A stretch of 64,000 nucleotides of DNA, taken from assembly GCF_001949145.1 (NCBI RefSeq), contig NW_019091368.1, positions 1,196,138 through 1,260,137 of the forward strand. Reading direction: 5' to 3'. Of the stretch, positions 11,621 to 23,300 are shown in pieces (within the stretch, counting starts at the first letter, position 1; each line of letters starts with the position of its first letter). The translations under genes and the position numbers were made by a program. Source of the stretch: Acanthaster planci (taxonomy: Eukaryota > Echinodermata > Asteroidea > Valvatida > Acanthasteridae). The notes under the pieces are model-generated. The model was not told the origin of the DNA. It worked only from the letters and a program-made list of their open reading frames with translations, and did not search any database.

Positions 11621-14600
11621 CGACGGTCTCACATAAATTAAGCTGTTCTGCCGAATGGAATATCTTATGCTGGCGAGCCATGTTCCCCATGTTAACGGTT
11701 TACATTTCTAGCACTATGCCATAAGTGTATCATGTTTCATATTCGGAGCCATTAAAATCGGGAATTTCTATTCAACATCGACAATTCAAGTAATAGGACT
11801 GACTGCACCGTCGTGCACTGAATCAGAAACGCAGGTGCTTGAATTGAGAGGCTGGCCAAGGACGGCAAATGGCTCGTCCATTCCGGGCCTCCTCCATAGG
11901 TGCTTTCTTCAGAAATGAAACTGAATTCAGCCCCGCTCGTTACAAAAGCGCATGCTCCATTTTCATTGGGCCGAAGGGGCTGTAAATTTGCCATCGCGTC
12001 GCCCACCAGTCAAATATTGATTAATCTCACGAGGAGCTAGATTGATGTGAAACCTTCAATGCAGACCGTGGGCACAAATGAAACGTTCTCGCAGATTTTA
12101 AGAGATAAAGAATTCCGCAAATGGCGACATATTGACAGCAATAACAAACTGGTATGGTAACTGCGACACGGACCTTGATTAACTTTCGGTCACGCTTGCG
12201 TTGCCCCCATGGATAGTATGTGCTTGAATTGGGTTAAGAGTTTTGAGAAGCAAAAAAAGAAGTGTTGATTCAGCGTATTTCCTCGTTCTTTTGCAGCACA
12301 ATTTACGCGTAGGCCGATGTCTTTCTAGAGCAATTTCATAAAAAAATAATAAATGAATCTTTGAAACCCCTAGTAACATGTACTGTAGTGGAAGTACTCG
12401 TTAAACCTAGTTTAAAAAGATAAAAAAAAATCGAATGAGTCCGAACTGCCTACATTAACTCATAAAAGTGAAGTTCGGTATCCAAATGATCACACCCAAA
12501 AAGCCAAGCATATTTGGTAATATCTCCCAGGAACTATACCCTTTTGCCGTCTTGACTGTTTGCTTACTGATATTTTCACAGCCACGGCATGTCGGTCAGC
12601 TCCGATTAGGGCTTATGAAAAAAAAGGAGTAAAGACAATTCCGGTGACCATGGCAACGCAATCACTGGTTATTTGCGGTGATCCCCTTTGATGGTGGTAT
12701 GCATTGCAACAGCTATAAGGCAGAGCCTTTGTTCGGTGACAATCGCTCTGTACAAAACCCAGCACAATACTGGCCACCGCGCAAGGGGACCGTCGGGAAC
12801 GTGAAGAGAAAATTTCAGTGGCATTGTGTATTTAGTTTTTACAAACTTGCGTTTGGTCAAAGGGCAAACAACACACTCTAGACATTTTTTAAAAACTGTT
12901 TCGTGGATGTTTCACCAACAGTGTGCTTCCCTATAAAAACACGAATACTAACATTTCTTTTATTTCTGTTTTTTTCTTACGGCTTACGGTGTATAATTCG
13001 ATACATTTCATAAAGATTCAAGAAAGACACCAATGTAAAATTAAAAATAACTGTTACAAAATTAGCAATACTCTTGCTGACTAAACAGCCGAGGCTAAAC
13101 GAAACAAATAAAAGAAATCTGTCAAAAAAAGTATACGTGTATCAAGTATGCTCTCTCCTTCCTAAGCTCCTTGAAGTTCCTAAAGTACCTCATTATTTGC
13201 CTTGGCAAATGTCTTCCTTATTGGATGACAAACTTCCGCCATAAGTTCCTATTTGTTTTGTAACTTTCTCTATTTCCTAACTTCTACATGTACTCACAGA
13301 TGTCCAATCGCCTGCACGATATGGGCAACTTCAAGAGAAAGTTTTGACGCTATAAATTTAAAACATGCCAACATTTCCTTTATGAAAATGATTAAAATGG
13401 GGAAATATATACAAGATAAGAAAACTAAAAATCTATACTTTTCATTATTTTCAAGCTTGTATGCAGGCATATAAACAATTTCCAAAGCCGGGTACAGTAT
13501 GAATCAGGTGAATATGGATGTTTTTTACAGTGAAAAATGAGCAGGCATAGGGGATATTTTTAAACACATCTTTCAAGGCACTGTCTTTCAGGGGACCAAA
13601 ATATCAATTATAAGCCAGATGCATTTATATTCCAAGAAATACTCCTATCTATATGATGCATCTTTTATTACTACCAATACTTACATTACAGTACTGCTTA
13701 GTTTGAACTTACTGGGAAAAAAAACTTGAATATAATTCAAAGTACAGTATTGGTACCTTCCAAGTACGACACCCCACTTAGCATGAAGAATAATTGGCTG
13801 TGAAAAACAGATTCACATGTAAAATTTTCATATAAAAAATATAAAATTTCTATAAAATGCAAACGCTACAAATGATTGTCTAAACATAGAAAAATAGTGC
13901 TACCTTTCTTCCTAGTGGTGTAAAAGTGATTTTGGTAGAACATTTCTGCAGCCCTGCATTCCTATTTACAATAAGCAGTTAATTCTAAACTATTTTCAAT
14001 AACTCACTAACAAGCATGAATACGGGGTTATACGAATGCTATTTCGCGGTTCCTCAAAGGGCGATATTAGGCATAAACAGTGCAGTACTCAAATTTGTTA
14101 CAGGTGTTCCTGCCTCTTATAAATCTCACTATACAAGTCTGACTACATTATAAACCTACAACTTACTCTAAACGGTAAAATCTCTTTCGTTACATTGATA
14201 ACAAATATAATGTATCTAAAAGTAAGTATCTAAAATGTACATTATTCAAAAGTAGGGATTTTTTTAACCATACATCAATGAATATTCTTTTGCATACTCA
14301 ATCATGGAACCCTAACAAGAGGCAACAGGCATTTTTTACCCATTTCTACTTGTTGCCCATGGACATTGTTGTTTTTTTAAAATGCTCCCATTCAAAGTTT
14401 GAAGTGGATGACATACAACCACACTGTGCTACAGACAGAATTCAAGGTGCCACTTCCTCAGTGAACAATGAAAATATGGAGATATTTATCTGTTGTGCTA
14501 GAAGTCCAGGTTCTTTGGTTTTTTTGGGGGGGTATTGCATGAACACAAAATAAACTCTCAACCTCTTTTGATTGGGCAGAGTGCCTGTTGGTTTAGAGAG

Positions 14601-14942
14601 GGCAGAGAAGATCTCAGAAGTTTGAGGTAAAAAGGGAGTAAATGCCTCCGAACATTATTAAACATGATTTAACATAATTCTATTCCCAATGTATTCTGCT
14701 GAGCAAAACGTTCATTGGTATCAATTTCAAAAAAAAATTACCACCTCACCGTTAATAGTCAATCACTGGTAACATTGCCTGGGTCATCCTCCTGGCTTTC
14801 AGATGTGTAAAGTTAACATTTTAGAGAGGTTTATGAAAAAATGGGCACATGGGTATAGTCTGCTTGAACCACAGAGTTTGCAAAAATGTTACTTATTGTG
14901 CCGTTCCGGTTTTTCTGTTAATTAGAGATTATTAATTTTCAA

Positions 14943-15143
14943 GTTCCTGTCACATCTGACATATGATTTTGTAAGTTCAGAACACAATTTCTAATTTCCA
15001 AGAGTTATGAATGAATGCAAATTACCTGCCAAACAAATAGAAATAGTTTGAAATCAATTCCAGCGATATTACCATTACAATTACAGAGGTCAGGAGTAAC
15101 ACGGACACTAAAATGTTACACTTTTGGACCCTGAATTTATAGA
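14943..15143 (+). mobile_element. decayed MITE-like copy, same family as 55760-55987
   Basis: Shared landmarks in the same order are CCTGTCACAT, TGACATATGATTTT, AAGTTCAGAACACA, ATGAATGCAAATTAC, GCCAAACAAATAG, TTTGAAATCAAT and CTTTTGGACCC. The terminal inverted repeats that are clear in the other copy are eroded here. Confidence 0.55.
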
Positions 15144-17049
15144 ATGACCCATTCATGGAATTATCACAGGTTAACATGGGCATGCCCTATATGTGATGAA
15201 CAACTGATCTGGTGAGAAGTAATGTGCCCTGACCAGACAAACTTTCAAAACGAATTTGAATGGTGGAAAGCCATTGGACATTCACACACACCTGTCAGAC
15301 CTTTCTATTACAAAACTTAAGTGACTTGAGCCAAACTGCCGCAACATGCATCATCAATTATCTTCTGAACTGTTTGACACAGCCACCATGTTGTAGCAAT
15401 ATTCGTTTGCGCTGCATTGTGGATACTTTCCAAAGTAACTGGACCATGCCCAAGTAAACAGGAGAAGTCACTTGAGCGTCACATCGGACACCGTTGCATG
15501 AGTGAGCACGGGGGAAGTAATCAAATGCACTGTTATTAAAATAAATTGTTCAGCTACGATGTACTTTACAAGCAAGTGGGGGTTATCTCGTACAGCTCAG
15601 CTTGACAACACATGATCATGCACACACAGGTCTCTGTAGGCAATTTGTTGGCTTGGCCCTAAAATAAAATAATGATCTCTCCGAAGAGGGGGTTTTGGGG
15701 ATATTGCTATTACTTGATAGCATGTAGGATGACACAAACACAGGCAAAAGACATATTTTGAAATTGTTTACAAGCAGTAACCTCGTCACAAAATGGTGTG
15801 TATTCTGTCTATAGATAAGGCACCTTGTTGAATTGCATTCCTTCATCCCTCCCTCCATTAATTAATTCATTCTGTCATTCATCCTTCCAAAGGCCCCGCC
15901 CCCAAGTAGGCTAATCTCAGCCAGCTGTGACACTGTTCAGACGGCTTGTGGTTACATAAAAAGGAATGAAAATCCCCCTGTAGACAGCGAGTCACAACAC
16001 CGTCAGTGCCATACAGCTGCAACCCATCCAGGTTTACTTGTAAACAAGATAGAGCTTGCAGAATCCATTTGCAGCGTAGGGAAGAAACGTGCATAAACCT
16101 ATGGCAGGGTGCAGGGAGGGGTGTGTTCGCTTGACCATTGCCGCCCAGTCCGAGGGACTGAGGAAGTCAAACCCCCCTCAAAACTAAGTGGTATGGACTG
16201 ACAAAGTCATAAGGGATGAGGTAGGTGTGGTTCAACATGGGGTCAGGAGTTCAGTTTATGTAAATCGTGTTTGATGCTTCAAACCCAGTCCCTCACTCCA
16301 AGGTGCTCAACCACTGGAAGAGTTAGTAAGCTGCGCTTAGCAAAGCATCATTTGAAGGTTGTATATATATGCCCCAAATTCTTCTGACATTGAATATTGG
16401 GTGCCAGATTAGATGAAGATCTATGCTTTCATATACATCTGCTGAACCTAAAGAGTCATCTATTATGGACTGGCAGAAGACTAAGAGACACCCAAATACT
16501 TGCTGGTAATAAACGTGAACTATTTGTTCTGACGACAGACTGAGCACGCAGTCCGAAACACTGAGTAATACTCCCGGTTCTTTTTTCTCATGGTGCTACC
16601 GCAAGCCTTTCCACCTATTGCTGTCTTTCCCCATGAATAGCCTGAAATTCCATATTACGGATTGCAAAAGGATTTTCCAAAGTCAGACAAAGTAAAGCCT
16701 ACTGCCCCTACAGGCAGCATGGCAGTCACCTTGGGGAAAGTTGGAGTTGAGACTAAATTTGTACATGTAAGTGGCAACATGCATTACAAGAAATTAGACT
16801 GGTACAAACAATAATCAGTCCATCAACCCTTCAGAAAGCCAACAGGAACTGCATAATGTCAAATTTGTCCGTACTAAGAACAACTTTGGGTTTACAAAAT
16901 ATAACTGAATTACTCTGTTAATCAGTTACATAACTCACAGGATTACACATGCATTTTTGTTTATCAAGTCCATGAACAATTACTGAACCCTTATGAATGA
17001 CAAAAAGGAACTGCGATGTTTCATGGGCTGGGCACTTTTAGGTCGAGAC

Positions 17050-17341
17050 TCACAAACCACTGGCAACTGTTGCACTCTCTCCATTAGCCTGGGAAGACCC
17101 TTCATCCTTGGCCAGCCTATCAGATTCCACCTTCGGCTCTGCCTTCGCCGGTGGGCCAGGCTGAGGGGTAACCGCCCTGGGAGGCTCATACATGTACACG
17201 GGGTTGGCAAAGAAATCGGTGGGGTTGTGATTGTCGGACGTCGTGCCCAAGACATCCAGGTCGTTCAGGGCCCGGCTGCTGGTCACGCGGAAATCCCCCG
17301 CCACACTCCCATCCCCACCGCTGCCTCGATTCTTCATGAAG
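17050..17341 (-). CDS. LTD gene, exon 19: cytoplasmic tail and stop
   Basis: Residues 2066-2162. Gly/Ser-rich start, then DFFANPVYMYEPP: NPVY (2112-2115) is an NPxY motif of the kind bound by PTB-domain adaptors or used for endocytosis, and a second tyrosine follows at 2117. A proline-rich stretch and the C-terminus ASGL follow; S-x-L at the end fits a class I PDZ ligand. Acceptor GTGCCAG. Confidence 0.85.
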
Positions 17342-20300
17342 CTGGCACAACAGAAGAAAAGTGGCTGACACTGAATATGTCACTTGGTGTTGGATTGAAA
17401 GAAATATTTGCGAAAAAAATGACAAGAAAGAATCATAATCTGAACAACTGAAAAAAACCCCAAAACTAATTTTTCCCGGCTTGCAGATTCAAACAGTAAA
17501 CCAAGTCAATTTCTTGAGTTAACCAACAGGAACTCAGGTCATTATTCCCTCCATCCCCCCCCAAAAAAAACATTGACTCTGCTTTTTAACACACGCACAT
17601 TTAAGATACATGTATTACTCAGGACTAAAATATCTTCCCATCTGTTTCCAGTCAGTCGGGAACTCTCTACCCATTGCCAGCAAATACATGTGAAAACATA
17701 CCCTTGGTGTGGGGTCCGGGCCCAGGCTTACATTGTTACCAATGCTCTGGTTGTAAATTTCAAGCGAGAAGTGCCTGTCTAAATTGTTTGTGGTGGCCTG
17801 ACCAGTCACTGTATACATTATGTTTTCAAATGATTATGCACAGTGTGAGGTGTCAGATTTCAATCATCATACACTCTTCATGAAAACGGTTTTACAAATT
17901 AACGCATACTGCTTTTTGACATGTTGGAGGCCAATCTGTGGAAGGCCTCTTCGTCAAGGACTCTCTCTCTGAAATTGTCGGCTGTAATTACACTGGATTA
18001 ATTTGATGATGTCAATGGTACAAGTCGCCCAACCACTGACACAGGCATTTCCTCTGGTCTCTGATTCCAAAGCACATATAACAAATACACTTGCCAAAAA
18101 CTGGTGTTTTGTTTTCTTAAAAGTTTGAAACAGCAGGTTTTTTTGAGAAATTTCTGTGGTTCAAATTTGTGGTCAAAGTTTGAATTTGTCAGAATACTGG
18201 TTTTCAAATTAAGACAGGAATGAGGCACGCCACAGGAAATCTTTTCCCTGATCACATCAAGCTAATTTATGTGCTGGGATTCGATAGTTTGATGTACCAA
18301 GTACTGGCAATAATTCAAGGGGTCCATGATGTAAATTGTACATGGAAGCATGTCCCGTGCAACTGTCTGCTCTTGTTAGATGTAAAACAAGTACTTGACA
18401 TTGAAATGATAGCATGACAAAGTATGATGAAGTTCCCAGACACTCCAGGCGGTGTGTTGATTCAGTCATAATGATACAGGAGAGAGGCCACCTGACGCGC
18501 AGCGTGTTAGTGCACAGGGTGCAATGTAGTTCCTCACTGAGTATTACAACAGTCATCTCATTTTACTTGCTGTCATTGGAAACTGCACGTTTAAAAACAT
18601 GGAAAAATTCCATGTTTTCCTGACAAATGAGAGAGCTGTGGCTCTGGTGTCATCACAGGAAAACTCTGTTCATTTGGGGATTTTAGGCTATAAATTGTCA
18701 ACTCAAAATTTGTTGGTTGAAATACTGATAAGACTTTGCTCACTGGCTGAGGCAACTGGCTTAATAAGGTAAACAAAAATTACAACAAAGTATCCGAAAT
18801 TCTTGTAATTTTTTGTGCAGAAATAGCTGTGACATCACAAAATATGAAAAGTTGCATTAGCATTACAATAAGAAAGGCATTAACCCTAACCCTCCTGAAT
18901 CCTTCACCTGTTGGAGGATTGAGGAGGGTTAGGGTTAAAGTGTTCTGAAATTACTGGATTTGATTATTTCTTACTCAAAGTACCATGCAGTGGTCTCCCA
19001 TAGATCTCAGATGTAAAAATGAGACACAAACGACAAGACAGGTAACAAAACACATTCAAAATGTACTACAACTCTTGGAGGCCTACTTTCACTGAAGATT
19101 TTAAACTGCCAAGTGCAGGTGCTGATTTCAAAGACTAGTACCGAGTTCAGGTTATTCAGCAACAGATCCAGGAATTTTCCCCTTTTTCCTTGTCAGAGCA
19201 GACATGGGGGGGGTTCTCCCCCAATCTGCACCTGTTATTCGACACAGAAATCCCAGATACCTTAGATACTCAGTTGTGAACTTTGGAACTCAAAGCATGT
19301 AGTGTGTTATAATTCCGAGACTGACTTGTTGGATATAGATCTTCCATCAAATAGGCTCTTGCCAAGTAATTCATGCGATTGCACATTAACATAGCACGGT
19401 GGTAGACAACATAGAGGTTTTTCCTCCTGGTAGGTTCAATTACAAAATTGGGCCGTGTAGACGATATGGTATTGAATTACTCCTGAGATTTGCATTAAGT
19501 TGATGATTCTGGTGTCATGTGGGCACAGACGGATGGTATAACATGAATCATCAACAACTGTTGCGACAGCAACCATGATCCAGAAGTCAAAACAATAAAA
19601 AGGGATATTGAACAGTATTCCCTGAATAGTTTGGGGGTAATTTATGAAGAAGAAAAGGAAGTGGAGACTAATTAAAGACAAATGCCTCCAAATGAAAAAC
19701 AATGGCATTTCACTTCTATGTCCTGTGACATAAAAAAAGGAGAAAAATGAAAGGAACAAAACCTGAAGTGGCACAGGGGTAAGAACACTTGTACAAATGT
19801 GTAAAATCTGTTGTAAAAATTCACAAATGTATCTGCAAGAAAGAGTTCTAAAACAAAGTCAGTGAATATATGCACACCGTTTTTCTGAGTGGAGTACGAC
19901 ATATTGATGCATGTTAACTTACGATAGACCTCCTTGGCGACGCCGGTACAAGATGTAAAGCATGACGGCCACTACAGCAATGGTGACAATGACAATGATG
20001 ACAACGGCCACAGGAACAGCTGCACTGACATCTAGATAGAAACAGGGGACAATTGTCACAATGTGCCTCACACTATCTGCCTTTTCAAAAATCTGATCAA
20101 GTTCAAAAAGTCGCTTCAACTTTGCAACAGCATCTGATATCATATGCATTTCATAAAGCCTTCGAGCATCACGTCATTTGCTGCAATTTTATTATGTTGT
20201 CACTAGTTCATGCGTATGTGTTCTGCAAGGTATAGTTCTCAGTATTCTGAGCAGCTTGAATGATGGAACATTTCCAGCAATTAATTATTAAATGGACACA

Positions 20301-23300
20301 CCTGCGGTCTGTTTGGCATCTTTATATGTTTTCAACAGTCACAGTTTACAGTGAAGTGAATCCTATTACCGTTAACGAGAGCCTGTATCATTTTCCTCAA
20401 TGATGCAATTTAGCAAGCATTCTATTCTTCACTCTGTCTGAGAGTTGAAAGAAAAAAATCACAAGCTTGCTTCGGAGTTGCTCTCCAACCATGACTTCCT
20501 GCTTTTTCTACAACCTCATATTCTTCTACAGTGTCTGCGAACTATTCGACATATCTACCGGGTTGGATGCATTGAAAAGTGCACTTTTTACACCATGAAA
20601 AATTGTCCATTCTTTCCAAGTAAACTGTGGGCGCTGTTGCTGTGATGTCATCCAGGGTTTAGTGCATATTTTTTTTCTATTCAAACTGTGAATTCAAAAT
20701 TTACTTACAGGAAATATTTCTGAAACAACGAATCACTTAAGAAAGAAAATCCGGGCTGGCAAAATCTTTTTAAAAATGCAGGATTTTGTGCATAAACCAA
20801 TGTAACAATGAGGTTTATTCCTGGGATGACACAGTGTCTCATGACTATGGAAATACTCATTAGGTTAACTGAGACACAAAAAGGTGCATTTTGGAGGTAT
20901 GTATTAAAAAAAATTCCACTGCTGCTACCCTTTGACCACTTGACTGCCAATGGGCTACAACTGGCTAATTCAAGTGAAATGGCAGTGGGTACGGTACTCA
21001 GTGACTGTTGAATCTGATGTTGGGTAGATGACAATTTTAATGTTGGCTTTTGCAATTTACCAATGTAACTTAATAAGCCCTGTGTACTGATGTTCCGGAG
21101 CTTGGAGACGTGAGGCAAATGAACAACCATGGAACACCAATGTACATCAGGAAATTGAATACCTTGGTGTTTCTGCTTCTCTCTTTTGGAGGAGTTCCCA
21201 CCGCCCGACAGGCAATCAGAGAAGCACTTCTTGTCAATGTGGAAATCCATGCCCAAGATATTCATCTGATTTGCCTTGCCAACAAAATGAATATAGCTGT
21301 CAAGGAGGAGCTTGGAATGGGCCTTGCTCAGAGCCAACATGTCTGCCTGATAGTAAACACTGCCGTTGAGAAGCTTCTCGTCTGTTGAAAATGAAAGAAG
21401 AGTAGAAGTGGTTTGTAAATATCTGGATGTGACTTTATTGACTCAAAAAACGTCTCCAGTGCTTTCTTTTCAATCCCTACAGGTCACTATGGTTTACATC
21501 AAGGATATGGGTAAAAATCACAAACCAAGGTCAAATAACAGACCTGGTCAGAATAAGACCTACATATAAGTCAAGCTATAGACCTTGGTCAAACTACAGA
21601 CCCTGGCCAAACTATAGACCCCAGTCAAAAATCAACTCTAGTCAAGCTATAGACCCTAATCAAGCTATGTACAGTCCAACATTAACAAATTCAAACTAAC
21701 TATATTTCAACTGTGTAGCGTGGAATCAATTTGCTCTTCTAAACCAAAGTTGGTGTCACAAAATCACAAAGAAAACTTGCCAACATGTGAGAAATTGCCA
21801 AATGCAGTCTTTATGATTAACATCACAGCAATGTACCGTATGAGTTTGGAAAATCTGTTGTATCTAAATCAAATCAAATTAGTAACTCAACTTTCATTCA
21901 TTTTTGTACTACATTGTGTGGCGGCTCCAATAAGAATGCTTCACTTCCAACCCATATTAATGTAATTATTTATACAGATCTCCAAACAAGGCTTAAAGTC
22001 TTACAAGATCGTAAACACATCTTACATATTACAAACCTTGTCAAAGACTTTCTTGAGGCAAAAGACGGGTACCTGCAATAATGGCGAAACTACGTACATC
22101 TTTCACATGCTGGTTTGACTTGGTATGGAATGTGATCTAATTATGTAACACAGTATAATGGACTTGTTTTTTTTGGGGGGGAGGGGCAGAAAAGTTACAG
22201 TAGCCTGTCAAAATTCCATCTAAGTGACTCCAGACAGTGCCAGATTGAGAGGTTGTTATTGAGAGCTGTTTGTTTGAGCATCAAGGGAAAGCTCATCTCC
22301 CGATCTTTGCCCATGCTTTCCCCCGAGCACTGAACTTGCAGCCCCACTTTTGTGTCAGAGTACAAAGGATTTGCCATTGGAATGACACACGTCTTGCTTT
22401 AGGAAGGTCCTACCCTCACAAATGTCTCTAGGGCAAAGAGAAAGTAAAGTCAATGAATTTATTTGTTTTAACAAACAATTCCATGAAAATAAACAGAGCA
22501 TGCACTATAAACACTACCCGTACATGTATGGAAAGCATGATATTATGCACTGCAATTCAGTATAAGGATACCCATAAACATGTAGGTGAAATGCTTGAAC
22601 AAAAGTTGTGGATGAGGCCACAGAATGAAGCCAAAAAAAAGGGGAAAAAAAGTAACAAAATAAAAACAAACAAACAATATAAATAAAACAAAATTACAGT
22701 ACTAAAATATTGAAGGTGTAGGAGAATAATGCCCCCAGAAACTGGGGGCATTTCTCCAGAGGTGCGGGGAGACAAGCAGTTCAGTACAGTGTGGGTTGTA
22801 AAATCAGTAGCCAGACATGTCTTTCAATGCAATTGTTGGCCACATTTTGGATTCAGGAACAAAGCCTGAATTGAGACCCCTTGATCTGTTTTTGATTGTC
22901 TGGTACATATTTGAGACATTTGGAAATTTGGGTCACTTAAAGCATACGATAAAGAATAATATACTTTGCAAGAAAAAAGAAAGACAAGAAAATTGTATAA
23001 AGAAAACCTTTGTTTGAGATCTTTATGTTTAAAATCTTTATGTTTCTACATTATGTTTAAATTTTTTACGTAAAGAAAATGAAATAGAAAGATGTTTTGT
23101 GGTGACTAGAACTGATTTGACACAGAATGTCGAGTTTGTTCACTGCTTCTCTGAGCAGATATTTGTTAACTGTCCATGGAGCCGAGAAAGTCTGAGAAAA
23201 TATTTTGTGAGCACGACGAGCAGTGGTTTACAATGTTGCAATGTCCAAAGTGTTAAGCAAGAAGACATTCTTCGAACTGGTTATCAATTAGAACAGAAGC

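Larger units (their letters stand above)
10571..17049. other. intergenic region between the GPCR and the LTD gene
   Basis: I see no supported coding exon. It contains a duplicated block (11163-11620) and a decayed MITE-like copy (14943-15143). The part nearest 17049 should hold the 3'UTR of the LTD gene, but I could not pick a convincing polyadenylation signal. Confidence 0.45.

Noticed and set aside
11752-12006. 84-codon minus-strand frame between the GPCR and LTD genes
   Set aside because: No recognisable domain and no convincing splice partner.
16993-17451. 152-codon open frame on the plus strand
   Set aside because: It is antisense to the LTD gene's last exon, has no domain, and owes its openness to the GC-rich coding strand opposite.
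18880-18938. CCCTAA/TTAGGG words read as an interstitial telomere
   Set aside because: Only about one and a half telomere units occur on each side, in opposite orientation, around a shared centre found in five places; a palindromic repeat explains it better.
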